Positions 15,768-24,052 are shown, counted from the stretch's first letter. The stretch is DNA of 41,672 nt from an uncultured Clostridia bacterium (GCA_944380415.1 CALWHN010000006.1:1-41672), one strand, 5' to 3'. Program-made: numbers and translations. Notes: generated by a model not told the origin, from the letters alone.

Positions 15768-17669
15768 TTGGACACTAAATTTAACATTAAATTTTTAAAG
15801 AAAAGAGTTCTAATTTTTTCAATTGCACTAATTGTTCTTTTTGCTGCACTTGTTGGAAGGCTTTTGTATGTTCAAGTTTTTCAAGGCGGATTGCTTCAAG
15901 CAAAGGCAACGGATCAATGGACGCGTGGTCTTCCCGTTGTTGCTGAAAGGGGAACGATTTATGATAGGAACGGAGCAGCTCTTGCCGTTTCATACACGAC
16001 ATATAATATATATGTTAGAGGTCGAGAAGTTAAAGAGGGCCCTTCCGTTGCAAACTTCCTATCTCAAAAATTGGAATTGGACTATAACCAAACTCTCTTA
16101 AAAGTCAACAACAAATCCGTAAGCGAAGTTTTAATTAAAATGAACGTTGAAAGCGATGTTGCAAAGGAAATTTATGACAAGTCCTACAGCGGCGTCTATC
16201 TTTCAGAAAGCATAAGCAGATATTATCCCTATGGAAATTTGTTAACTCAAGTTTTGGGTTTTACAACAGTTGACAACACAGGCCAAGCTGGAATCGAGGC
16301 TTATTACGACGAACTTTTAAAGGGAGTAAATGGTTACAGCCTTGTTCAAAGCGACCTTCAAGGAAAGCAAATTTATAACAGTTTAACTAGTTTTGTTCCA
16401 TCTGTTCCAGGTTGCAACATAAACATGACAATTGACGTCAACATTCAACTAAAAGTTGAGCAAACTCTTGAAAAGTTGATTGTTGAACAAAAGGCAAAGA
16501 GTGCAACGGCAATTGTCATGGACCCGAACACTGGCGAAATAATTGCAATGTCAACCAAGCCAAGTTTCAACTTAAATGAAGTTCCAAGAGACAACGTTGA
16601 AACAATGTTGGAACAAGTTAAAAATCAGGCAATTGTTGACGTTTATGAACCAGGTTCTACATTTAAAATCTTAACCATGGCCGCCGCCTTAGAGTCTGGC
16701 TCTGCACATCTTTCAGACTCATTCTATTGTCCGGGATATGCAATTATTGATGGCCAGAAAATTAAATGTTGGAAATCAACTGGCCACGGAAGCGAAGATC
16801 TAACAGACGGCCTTTGCAATTCCTGCAACGCGGTTTTTACTCAGCTTGCTCTCAGAATTGGTTTAGATGAGTTCTATCAATTCTTCCAAGATTTTGGACT
16901 TGGAAGCCAAACAGGAATTGAATTCCTTGGCGAAAGCGGCGGAATTTTAATGAATAAGGATAGCGTTAAAACAGTTGACCTTGCCAGAATGGGCTTCGGC
17001 CAGGCAATTGCAGTAACCCCGCTTCAACTTATAACAGCAATTTCAGCATGCGTAAACGGCGGCTATCTTCTTCAGCCATATATGGTTAGTTCAATTGTTT
17101 CTGCAGACGGAACAATAATTGAGCAGAACGAAAAAACAGTTGTTCGACAAGTTATCTCGAACGAAACTTCAGCTCTTATAAATGAAATGCTTGAAAAAGT
17201 TGTCTCTCAAACTGGGGAGCTGACATTCATCGAAGGATATGAAGTTGGAGGAAAAACGGGAACAACTCAAAAATATGAGGACGGAAAAATTTCTGGAAAA
17301 TATATTTCAAGCTTTATTGGAACATATCCAGCGTCAAATCCAGAATATATAGTTTTAATTGTTGTCGACGAACCAGGAACTGGAGCATACTATGGAAGCG
17401 TTGTTGCTTCGCCATATGCAAAGGAAATTTTTAGCGCAATTTTCGAATACAAAAATATTGCAAAGGACAGCGACGTTCAACTTGAACTCAACATTGAAGT
17501 TCCAAACCTTGTTGGAATGAGCTTGACACAGGCTTGTGTAACACTTTCTAAACTTGGTCTTAATTATGAAATCCAAGGAGACGGAGGATTTATAATTGCT
17601 CAACTTCCTTATCCAGGAACAATGGTTTGCAAAAATCAATCAATCTATCTAATAACAAACACAAGTTGA
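15768..17669 (+). CDS. Class B penicillin-binding protein (SpoVD/FtsI type) with PASTA domain
   Basis: Septal or spore-cortex peptidoglycan transpeptidase of 633 residues. One N-terminal signal anchor (about 13-36) is followed by the dimerisation-type RGTIYDRNGAALA segment. The transpeptidase motifs are complete: STFK with Ser297, SCN at 352-354 (Ser-x-Asn), and KTGT at 496-499. A single C-terminal PASTA domain (VPNLVGMSLTQACVTLSKLG onward) fits SpoVD or a division PBP2B; I cannot decide between them. The only plausible start is TTG at 15768, preceded by GAAGGAGCG about 10 nt upstream. It lies 75 bp after the ftsL-like gene and is closed by a strong hairpin shared with convergent dnaN. Confidence 0.93.
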   Translation: MDTKFNIKFLKKRVLIFSIALIVLFAALVGRLLYVQVFQGGLLQAKATDQWTRGLPVVAERGTIYDRNGAALAVSYTTYNIYVRGREVKEGPSVANFLSQKLELDYNQTLLKVNNKSVSEVLIKMNVESDVAKEIYDKSYSGVYLSESISRYYPYGNLLTQVLGFTTVDNTGQAGIEAYYDELLKGVNGYSLVQSDLQGKQIYNSLTSFVPSVPGCNINMTIDVNIQLKVEQTLEKLIVEQKAKSATAIVMDPNTGEIIAMSTKPSFNLNEVPRDNVETMLEQVKNQAIVDVYEPGSTFKILTMAAALESGSAHLSDSFYCPGYAIIDGQKIKCWKSTGHGSEDLTDGLCNSCNAVFTQLALRIGLDEFYQFFQDFGLGSQTGIEFLGESGGILMNKDSVKTVDLARMGFGQAIAVTPLQLITAISACVNGGYLLQPYMVSSIVSADGTIIEQNEKTVVRQVISNETSALINEMLEKVVSQTGELTFIEGYEVGGKTGTTQKYEDGKISGKYISSFIGTYPASNPEYIVLIVVDEPGTGAYYGSVVASPYAKEIFSAIFEYKNIAKDSDVQLELNIEVPNLVGMSLTQACVTLSKLGLNYEIQGDGGFIIAQLPYPGTMVCKNQSIYLITNTS

Positions 17670-17696
17670 ATATAAAAAACTTATTAATAATAAAAT

Positions 17697-17733
17697 AAAA
17701 GATAGTGAAAACAAAATTACACTATCTTTTTTA
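17697..17733. terminator. Bidirectional terminator between the PBP gene and dnaN
   Basis: AAAAGATAGTG (17697-17707) pairs perfectly with CACTATCTTTT (17720-17730) across a 12-nt A-rich loop. T-runs lie on the 3' side for both strands. Confidence 0.92.
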
Positions 17734-17751
17734 TAACTAATTCAAAATGCA

Positions 17752-18855
17752 TTAATTAATCATTCTAACTGGCAAGATTAAGAATTTAAATCCTTCGCTT
17801 TCAACAGGTGTTATTACACATGGGTTTGTTGGAAGGTTGAAATTAAGTTTAATAAATTCGTCTTGAACGTTTCTTGATGCCTCCATGAAATATCTTGCGT
17901 TAAAGGCAATTTTTAAATCCTTTCCAGTAAAGGAAACATTAACCTTTTCAGAAATATTTCCGATGTCTGAATTTGAAGTTATTTCCATGCTGTTTTCTTT
18001 GATATCAAGCTTAACCAGGTTGTTTTGGCCAATTTTTGAAAGCAGAGAAGCTCTGTCAAGCGCATCTTCAAACTGTGCTTTATTGATAACAACTGAAGTT
18101 TCAAAATGGTTTGGAATTATTTGTTTGTAATTTAAAAATTCTCCTTCCAAAAGTTTTGAAATAATCTTAGTATCCTTTAAATCAACCATGATTGCATTCT
18201 TTTGAATGTAGATGTTAATTATTTCCGTTAAATCTTCCAAAATTCTTGAAATTTCTCCAAGGCTTCTTGCAGGAACAATTACGTTTGTTTTGACGGTTGA
18301 ATGTTTGATTTCTTTTTTGCAGTATGCTAGGCGATAGCCGTCCAGTGCAACTGAATTGATTCCGTTTTCAGAAATTTCAAGCAGACAGCCCTTTAGAATT
18401 GGCCTGCTGTCGTCAACAGCAACTGAAAAGATTGTTTTGTTGATTAAATCTTTAAAATCTGCTTGACTCATTGCAAAGAAATCGTTTGAGTCAATTTTAT
18501 TAAAGCCAGGATATTCAGAAGGGTTGTAACATTGAATTGAACCGACGCTGTCTGTATATCTAATCTTTAACTGATTTTTTTCATTTAATGAAAGTTCAAT
18601 TTTTTCCTTAGTTAGTTTTTTTATAAATTCAACAAAAAATCTTCCTGGAACAACTGTTTGACCTTCAACTTTGACCTCTGCTTTAATTTTCTTCTCAATT
18701 GCAAGGTCTCCATCTGTTGCGCTAATTATTAAACAATCGTTGTCTGCAACAAGTTTAATTCCCTCTAAAATTGGGTTTGTTGTCTTTCCAGAAATTGCCC
18801 TTGAAACTTTAATTGCTGCTTCGCTTAAATCTAATCCATCACATATAATTTGCAT
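17752..18855 (-). CDS. dnaN: DNA polymerase III beta sliding clamp
   Basis: Ring-shaped processivity clamp, 367 residues, normal length. Recognisable clamp features are the LEGIKLVADNDCLIISATDGDLAIEKKI-type first domain, VPGRFFVEFIKKL, GYRLAYCKKE (central domain) and the C-terminal LPVRMIN, close to the hydrophobic-groove strand that ends bacterial beta clamps. AAGGAGAAG precedes the ATG. The promoter is near-consensus. The gene is on the same strand as dnaA but not adjacent: two plus-strand genes and one miniprotein gene lie between them. Confidence 0.96.
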   Translation of the reverse strand: MQIICDGLDLSEAAIKVSRAISGKTTNPILEGIKLVADNDCLIISATDGDLAIEKKIKAEVKVEGQTVVPGRFFVEFIKKLTKEKIELSLNEKNQLKIRYTDSVGSIQCYNPSEYPGFNKIDSNDFFAMSQADFKDLINKTIFSVAVDDSRPILKGCLLEISENGINSVALDGYRLAYCKKEIKHSTVKTNVIVPARSLGEISRILEDLTEIINIYIQKNAIMVDLKDTKIISKLLEGEFLNYKQIIPNHFETSVVINKAQFEDALDRASLLSKIGQNNLVKLDIKENSMEITSNSDIGNISEKVNVSFTGKDLKIAFNARYFMEASRNVQDEFIKLNFNLPTNPCVITPVESEGFKFLILPVRMIN

Positions 18856-18883
18856 ATTTCTTCTCCTTGTTTACTTAGTTTTT

Positions 18884-18912
18884 ATTATATCAAATAATCA
18901 ACAAATTTTCAA
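18884..18912 (-). promoter_or_regulatory. Sigma-A promoter of dnaN
   Basis: On the minus strand, TTGAAA (18912-18907), a 17-bp spacer and TATAAT (18889-18884), with AAGGAG before the ATG at 18855. Confidence 0.8.
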
Positions 18913-19189
18913 TTATTTTAAGCAAAGTGAAAAAATTTTTTTAAACATTTCAGCGGGCCACCTGTGTTTAATATTTTATTGATAAATAATATTAATATTA
19001 TTAAAGGATGTGAAAATGTTAACATTTTTTTAAAATTTCAATATATTGAAATAAAAAATAGAAAACTATAAAAAATATACAACATGTTGTAAAATTTTTA
19101 TAGAAAAAATGTTAATAAGTTGTTGAAAACTTAATCAAAACTATCAACATATAAACAAAAAAAATGTAAATTGTTTAATTAAAATTATT
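18913..19189. other. Candidate replication origin (oriC) upstream of dnaN
   Basis: A gap of about 400 bp (18856-19253) without a gene, extremely A/T-rich, flanked by the divergent promoters of dnaN and the SurA-like gene. It contains a cluster of perfect AT palindromes (18985-19091) and degenerate DnaA-box-like words: TGTGTTTAA at 18963-18971 and CTATCAACA at 19141-19149, each about 7/9 to the TTATCCACA consensus. No perfect DnaA box is visible. The other candidate, the dnaA-rpmH gap (23742-23909), is shorter and holds one similar word, TTATCAAAA. Confidence 0.45.
18985..19091. repeat. Cluster of four perfect AT-rich palindromes
   Basis: AATAATATTAATATTATT at 18985-19002, AAAATGTTAACATTTT at 19013-19028, ATTTCAATATATTGAAAT at 19035-19052 and TACAACATGTTGTA at 19078-19091: four perfect inverted repeats of 14-18 bp within 107 bp. 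No poly-T tract follows, so they do not read as terminators. Confidence 0.9.
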
Positions 19190-19217
19190 TTGACAATATT
19201 TTACAATGAGGTATAAT
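19190..19217 (+). promoter_or_regulatory. Sigma-A promoter of the SurA-like lipoprotein gene
   Basis: TTGACA at 19190-19195, a 16-bp spacer and TATAAT at 19212-19217. GGAGAAGAGG precedes the GTG start. Confidence 0.8.
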
Positions 19218-19253
19218 ACATCCGCTAAGTAAATTTATGGAGAAGAGGTTAGT

Positions 19254-21395
19254 GTGAAAAAGAAGTGGTTTTCAATTTTTGCTTTAATGCTTTGCGTTTG
19301 CTTTTGTTTTGCTGGATGCAATCTTTTTCCCGAAAACACAGCAGCAATAAACAGCCAAACGGTTGTTAGCACGGGCGGGGTTACAATTTCGCGCGAAGAT
19401 TTTATCAACGGCTATAACAACTATTATTCAACGTTTTACAGCCAATCAAACGGAGATAGCGAAGTTGCCTTAAATTCTTTGATAAAGTATTTGGTTTCAA
19501 AGGAACTTTATTTAGATGACGCAAAAGACCTTGTTGCAAACGGGGCAATTGTTCTTTCAAACACGGAAAAGAACTATCTTTGGTACACGACCTACACCTC
19601 TTTAATAACAAATATTGAAACATTTGAAGAGGCTGTTAGAGAAGCTTTAAAAATTGAAGGCGAAGAAGAAATTGAAGATGAAAGAGAGCAAGAGTCAAAC
19701 TTTATCTACACGCCATATGACAAACAGGCAAAGATTGTTTTCAATGAACAGACAAGAGAATATGAAATAGTTATAATAAAAGAAATATTGGTTGTTAAAA
19801 CTGGCGAAGACGGAAAGGAAGAATATGAATATGTTGAAGTTGAAGAAGCGCTTGACTATGACGATTCCAACTTAACGCTCTATGACATAAATTATGTTTT
19901 TAACAGCTTGCTAAAAGACAAACTCTTTTCAGAAGAAGAAACCTTAACCGAAGAGCAACAGCAAGAAAAAACAATAACGATGGAGGCAATTAGAAGATAT
20001 ATTGATCAATTAAAACAAAATGAAAGCGGAAAGGGTCTTTCAACGGATAGCAAGGAAGTTTTATCTAGAGAAATTGAAAGAATCTATAAAATTCTCTATG
20101 AAAACATGTTGATAAATAAATTATATGAATATAAGACAGATGGAATTGAAATTGACAGAGATGACTTTTTAAATTTCTATCTTTCAAAAGTTAAAGCTTC
20201 ATTTGACAGATATTTTGAAGATCCAGATGTTTTCATTGATGAAATAACAACAACTGTTGGCTCTGCAAATTACTACGGAAGTTATGGAAGCGGATCAAAC
20301 AGTATTGAAGATGTGTTCTATGTTCCAAAAGATAACTTGAACGAAAATTTCTTCTATGTAACCCATATTGTTGTAAGTTTAACAGAAACTCAAGTTCAAC
20401 AAATCAACGAACTTAAAGAATACTGTGAGGCAAACGGAAAGGGAGAAGAATATTACCAACAAGAGTTTAATAAAATTGTTCCAGATATTTCAGAAGAAAC
20501 AATTAACAAAGTTATAGACATAATGTTTAAACTTGAAGATGGAACGATTACCGAAACGGAATATGAGCAACAACTTTTATCAATAATTGGCGAAAAGCTT
20601 TTGATGGTTGATGAAAGAGATGATGAAGGCTATGTAACAGAAGAGGTTATGACAGTTCAAGAGATGATTGCCTCTCTATATCGCGAACTTGACGAAATTT
20701 ATGTTAAATATTATGGTGAAGCAAATGTTGAATTAACTCTTCACGGCCACACCTATGTTCCAACAACAACTGGCCCTCTTGCAAACGGAGCAGTTGATGA
20801 AGAAGAGCTTTTAAATTATCAAAATGAAAGAGCAGATAAATTCAACGAATATATTTACAAATATAGTTCAGATACAGGAACAATTCAAATTCAAACTTCA
20901 ATCTTTGGTGGAAGTAGCGAAAACTGGTATCTCTATGCAATTGGAGACGGAAAGACAGACAATGGGTTCGTAGAACAATTTGTTGACGCTGCAAGAGATC
21001 TCTTCTCAAAAGGAGAGGTAACAGGATTTACAACTTTCTTGATGCAAAACTGGAAAACGACGGACGGAGTTGAAGTTCTTCAAACTCAAAGCACAGCGAT
21101 TAGCACAATGATGTACTGTGGACAAGTTAACAACCTTTTTGAATGCTTTGATGACCAAAAGTTTACTTTGGACGATCTCTTTGAAGAAGAAGGTTCAAAC
21201 GGAAAATATTATTCGCTTTATGTAATGGATCAATATCGCCTTGGCCTTACAATGAATAAAACACTCTTCGACCTTGTCTTTGAAGAATACTATGGCGCAA
21301 TGTATGAAGAAAAAATTGTAATTTACGAAGATGAAATGTTAGAAGGACTTGACTTTACTCCAAACCTTGACGTCATTAAAGATTTGGTATATTAA
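19254..21395 (+). CDS. Large lipoprotein with SurA/PrsA-like N-terminal domain
   Basis: A 713-residue lipoprotein: signal MKKKWFSIFALMLCVCFCFA, lipobox FAGC (Cys22). The first ~110 mature residues follow the SurA-N pattern of extracytoplasmic foldases: GGVTISREDFINGYNNYY, then LIKYLVSKELYLDDAKD. A later stretch, FFYVTHIVVSLTETQ, is reminiscent of the first strand of a parvulin rotamase domain (HILV), but the rest does not convincingly fit, so catalytic activity is doubtful. The whole protein is acidic and helix-rich with Glu/Gln-rich stretches. The start is GTG at 19254, spaced correctly from GAGAAGAGG. It lies between dnaN and dnaA, on the opposite strand, and is a single-gene unit with promoter and terminator. 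Confidence 0.75.
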   Translation: MKKKWFSIFALMLCVCFCFAGCNLFPENTAAINSQTVVSTGGVTISREDFINGYNNYYSTFYSQSNGDSEVALNSLIKYLVSKELYLDDAKDLVANGAIVLSNTEKNYLWYTTYTSLITNIETFEEAVREALKIEGEEEIEDEREQESNFIYTPYDKQAKIVFNEQTREYEIVIIKEILVVKTGEDGKEEYEYVEVEEALDYDDSNLTLYDINYVFNSLLKDKLFSEEETLTEEQQQEKTITMEAIRRYIDQLKQNESGKGLSTDSKEVLSREIERIYKILYENMLINKLYEYKTDGIEIDRDDFLNFYLSKVKASFDRYFEDPDVFIDEITTTVGSANYYGSYGSGSNSIEDVFYVPKDNLNENFFYVTHIVVSLTETQVQQINELKEYCEANGKGEEYYQQEFNKIVPDISEETINKVIDIMFKLEDGTITETEYEQQLLSIIGEKLLMVDERDDEGYVTEEVMTVQEMIASLYRELDEIYVKYYGEANVELTLHGHTYVPTTTGPLANGAVDEEELLNYQNERADKFNEYIYKYSSDTGTIQIQTSIFGGSSENWYLYAIGDGKTDNGFVEQFVDAARDLFSKGEVTGFTTFLMQNWKTTDGVEVLQTQSTAISTMMYCGQVNNLFECFDDQKFTLDDLFEEEGSNGKYYSLYVMDQYRLGLTMNKTLFDLVFEEYYGAMYEEKIVIYEDEMLEGLDFTPNLDVIKDLVY

Positions 21396-21398
21396 AAT

Positions 21399-21428
21399 AA
21401 AACCGCTTATGTAAGCGGTTTTTTTTAT
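21399..21428. terminator. Bidirectional terminator after the SurA-like gene
   Basis: AACCGCTT (21401-21408) pairs with AAGCGGTT (21413-21420), extended by A/T pairs, with a T8 run. The minus-strand DUF1540 gene ends in the same element. Confidence 0.92.
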
Positions 21429-21577
21429 TTTTCGTCTTTGTTGCAAAATGTTCTGCAAAAGTGAGCGCCCTCTGTCTTTCCCTTTGTAACCTTAATTGTT
21501 TTCATCTCACAGTTGCAGCCGTCTATGTTGTGAACACATTCACAAACATCGCAGCAAACGCCTTGATTGTTTTCCAT
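21425..21577 (-). CDS. DUF1540-domain cysteine-rich miniprotein, 50 aa
   Basis: A 50-residue protein starting MENNQGVCCDVCECVHNIDG and followed by CNCEMKTIKV, then HFCRTFC. Eight Cys (8, 9, 12, 14, 21, 23, 41, 45) and the C-x2-C-x-C...C-x-C-x5-I-x-V layout match the DUF1540 family common in Clostridia, which probably binds a metal; function unknown. GAGGAGGG lies 7 nt before the ATG at 21577. The gene is short but supported by Shine-Dalgarno, family pattern and the terminator at its stop. It is divergent from pth. Confidence 0.85.
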   Translation of the reverse strand: MENNQGVCCDVCECVHNIDGCNCEMKTIKVTKGKTEGAHFCRTFCNKDEK

Positions 21578-21654
21578 AACAATACCCTCCTCTTTTAATA
21601 TTTTTTGTAGAACATGAAATATTATTCAAAAAAGTAAAATAAAACGGTTTTTTG

Positions 21655-21663
21655 TGGTATAAT
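21655..21663 (+). promoter_or_regulatory. Extended -10 promoter, leaderless start of pth
   Basis: TGG directly before TATAAT (21658-21663) gives a TGn extended -10. The ATG at 21671 is 7 nt downstream with no Shine-Dalgarno. Confidence 0.65.
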
Positions 21664-21670
21664 TATTTAC

Positions 21671-22333
21671 ATGATTATAGAAGAGACAAAAATTAGCATT
21701 TTGGAAAAAATTTTAACCGAGCCAAAGCCAATTAAAGTTAAACAGCCAAAGAGAAGAATTAAACTTATTGTTGGCCTTGGAAATCCGGGAAAGAAATACG
21801 AAAAGACCTATCACAACACGGGTTTCATCTTTATTGATGAAATTGCAAAAAAACTTGGAATTGAGGTTAAAAAGAAACAGTGTAAAAGTTTAGTTGGCGA
21901 AGGTTTTGTTGAGAGAGAAGAGCAAACAATTGACGTTAAAACTGGAAAGATTCAAAACAAAATTGTTAGGGAGAAAATAATTCTTGCAAAGCCTCAAACT
22001 TTCATGAATTTAAGCGGAGAGGCAGTTTCTGAGCTTATAAAAAAATTCAAAATTTCTCTAGATGAAATTTTAATTATTCTAGATGATATAGATTTAGAAG
22101 TTGGAACATATCGCTATCGTGAAAATGGAAGCGCCGGAACTCACAACGGACTTAGAAACATCGTTTCATTGCTTAAATCAACAGATTTTAAAAGGATTAG
22201 AATTGGAATTGGAAGAGATGAAAAAATTGAACTTATGGACTATGTTCTCTCTAAAATTTCAACTGAAAACTACCAAAAAATAATGGAAGCAATTTTAAGA
22301 GCAATAGACCACGTTTATCAACTGTTTTTTTAA
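21671..22333 (+). CDS. pth: Peptidyl-tRNA hydrolase with an N-terminal extension
   Basis: Recycles peptidyl-tRNA released from stalled ribosomes. The core is clear: KLIVGLGNPGKKYEKTYHNTGF with the catalytic His in YHNTG, KPQTFMNLSGEAV, ILDDIDLEVG, and GSAGTHNGLRNI. The protein is 220 residues against about 185-195 for bacterial Pth. The excess is a 30-residue N-terminal extension (IIEETKISILEKILTEPKP...) and an extended region around residues 80-100. No internal ATG could remove the extension before the core. The extension shares ET-x-x-SILEK-x-TE-x-KP with the start of the FtsL-like protein at 14904. Apparently leaderless. It is convergent with dnaA. Confidence 0.95.
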   Translation: MIIEETKISILEKILTEPKPIKVKQPKRRIKLIVGLGNPGKKYEKTYHNTGFIFIDEIAKKLGIEVKKKQCKSLVGEGFVEREEQTIDVKTGKIQNKIVREKIILAKPQTFMNLSGEAVSELIKKFKISLDEILIILDDIDLEVGTYRYRENGSAGTHNGLRNIVSLLKSTDFKRIRIGIGRDEKIELMDYVLSKISTENYQKIMEAILRAIDHVYQLFF

Positions 22334-22343
22334 TTATTAAAAC

Positions 22344-22388
22344 TTAGAGGCAATGTAAGAAAAAAAAGAGGCATTGCCTCTAATTTTC
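22344..22388. terminator. Bidirectional terminator between pth and dnaA
   Basis: TTAGAGGCAATG (22344-22355) pairs with CATTGCCTCTAA (22372-22383), a 12-bp stem with a 16-nt purine-rich loop. The dnaA stop codon lies in the 3' arm. A second, shorter palindrome, AGAGGCATTGCCTCT, overlaps the 3' arm and could form instead. Confidence 0.85.
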
Positions 22389-23741
22389 TTCGTTTATAAT
22401 TTCTTTAACTGCGCTTACGAAAGATTTTATCTTTCCGTTTTCTTTAACCTGCTCTCCAATTTTGTCGCGAGCGTGGATAATTGTTGTGTGATCTCTTCCT
22501 CCAAAAACTTTTCCAATTACAACAAGCGGCAAGTCCAACATTTCGCAGGTTAAGTAGATTGCAATCATTCTTGGTTCAACAATTTCCTTGTTCTTTTTCT
22601 TTCCAACAATTTCTGCTTTAGAAACTGAAAAATATTTGCAGACTGCATCAATAATTATATCTGGATTTAATCCCTCGCGTTTTTCATCTAAATCTTCTTT
22701 AAATGCTTCTCTTGCCTCTTCAATTGTTGCAGAAGGCTTTCCAAGGAGAGTTGCAAGGAAATAGACCTTTGAAAGAAGCCCTTCCATTTCTCTTATGTTT
22801 GTGTCAACTTTTTCTGCAATAAAATTGATAACATCGTCGTCTATAATAAACTTTTCAAGCTGAGCTTTTTTTCTTAAAATTGCAACTCTTGTTTCAAAAT
22901 CTGGAACCTGCATGTCTTGAATAAAACCGCTGGCAAAGCGCGATTTTAACCTGTCGCTAAGCGTTGCAATTTCCTTTGGAGGCCTATCTGAAGCAATGAT
23001 AATCTGTTTGTTGTTTTGGAAAAGGTCGTTAAACGTGTGGAAAAATTCTTCTTGAGTTTCATTTTTGTTGCTAATAAATTGAATGTCATCAACCATCAAA
23101 ACATCGGCAAAGCGATATTTTTCCCTAAACTTGTTTATGTTGAGTTCTTTTGCAGAGCCGTGAAGACTGTTGATGTAGTCGTTTGTAAATTGCTCGCACG
23201 TAACATATTTTAACTTTAAATTTGGTCTTTCGCTAGCAATGTAATTTCCAATTGCATGAAGAAGGTGGGTTTTCCCAAGGCCGCTTGCGCCGTAGATAAA
23301 AAGAGGGTTAAACCTCTTTCCAGGGTTTTCTGCAACGGAGTGAGCAGCTGCATAGACAATTTGGTTGCATTTTCCAACGACGAAATTGTCAAAAGTATAC
23401 TTAGGGTCGAAGGATGTTGACTGTTGCTCTTCCTTTTCCAAAACTGTTTGTTTTGAATCTGGCTTGTTCTTCTTTAAATATTCCTCTTTTTCAATTGGGT
23501 CTAAAATTTCAAAAGTAACATCTTCTCCAAAAACTTCTAAAATTGCGCTTTTAAGTTGATCGCTGTGTCTCTTTAAAACTTGTTTCTTTGCATATTCAGT
23601 GTTTGCAACTAAAATTAACTTTTGAGAAGAAGGAAAGTCCAAAACTTCCAACGGCTCAATCCAAAGCTCAAAAGAAACGGCGCTAACCATTATTTCAATT
23701 TTCTTTAAAACTTGTTTCCAAAGTGTTTGTAACTCTTTCAT
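22380..23741 (-). CDS. dnaA: Chromosomal replication initiator DnaA
   Basis: AAA+ initiator, 453 residues. Domain I is at about 1-80, a short charged domain II at 81-110, then AAA+ domain III with Walker A GASGLGKTH (151-159), Walker B LMVDDIQF, and sensor-type residues in SRFASGF. Domain IV carries the DnaA-box-binding signature FGGRDHTTIIHARDKI. The start ATG at 23741 follows GAGG with 7 nt spacing. It is divergent from the rpmH operon, the classical arrangement, but dnaN is not directly downstream: pth, a DUF1540 gene and a large lipoprotein gene intervene. Confidence 0.98.
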   Translation of the reverse strand: MKELQTLWKQVLKKIEIMVSAVSFELWIEPLEVLDFPSSQKLILVANTEYAKKQVLKRHSDQLKSAILEVFGEDVTFEILDPIEKEEYLKKNKPDSKQTVLEKEEQQSTSFDPKYTFDNFVVGKCNQIVYAAAHSVAENPGKRFNPLFIYGASGLGKTHLLHAIGNYIASERPNLKLKYVTCEQFTNDYINSLHGSAKELNINKFREKYRFADVLMVDDIQFISNKNETQEEFFHTFNDLFQNNKQIIIASDRPPKEIATLSDRLKSRFASGFIQDMQVPDFETRVAILRKKAQLEKFIIDDDVINFIAEKVDTNIREMEGLLSKVYFLATLLGKPSATIEEAREAFKEDLDEKREGLNPDIIIDAVCKYFSVSKAEIVGKKKNKEIVEPRMIAIYLTCEMLDLPLVVIGKVFGGRDHTTIIHARDKIGEQVKENGKIKSFVSAVKEIINEEN

Positions 23742-23758
23742 CTTTAACCTCGGGTTAT

Positions 23759-23767
23759 ATTATATCA
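23759..23767 (-). promoter_or_regulatory. Extended -10 promoter of dnaA
   Basis: Minus strand: TGA directly before TATAAT (23764-23759). The -35 at 17-19 bp is weak (TTGTGC at 19 bp). Confidence 0.6.
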
Positions 23768-23833
23768 CAACAAAAATTTTTTTGCACAATAACTTTATCA
23801 AAATTTTCCAAGAGGCGCAACAAAAAAAATAGT

Positions 23834-23862
23834 TTGACAATATTTTTCTATTAATATATAAT
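23834..23862 (+). promoter_or_regulatory. Consensus sigma-A promoter of the rpmH operon
   Basis: Perfect TTGACA (23834-23839), a 17-bp spacer and perfect TATAAT (23857-23862). This is the best promoter in the window, as expected for a ribosomal protein operon. Confidence 0.95.
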
Positions 23863-23909
23863 CAAAATACTTGTGGAATTTTTTCGCAAAATCTTTAAGG
23901 AGGGTAGAA

Positions 23910-24044
23910 ATGAAAAGGACATATCAACCAAAGAAACGCCAAAGAAACAAAGTTCACGGATTTCGTCAAAGAATGAAAACAAACGGCGGAAGAAACGTTA
24001 TCAAAAGGCGAAGAAACAGAGGAAGAGCAAAGCTTTCTGCATAG
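23910..24044 (+). CDS. rpmH: 50S ribosomal protein L34
   Basis: The 44-residue product is a textbook L34: [18 protein letters not shown], then [20 protein letters not shown] and RAKLSA, very basic. AAGGAGGG precedes the ATG at 23910. It is first in the rpmH-rnpA-yidD-yidC-jag operon. Its stop codon overlaps the Shine-Dalgarno of rnpA. The rnpA frame stays open through the whole of rpmH. Confidence 0.98.
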   Translation: MKRTYQPKKRQRNKVHGFRQRMKTNGGRNVIKRRRNRGRAKLSA

Positions 24045-24052
24045 GAGCGCCT

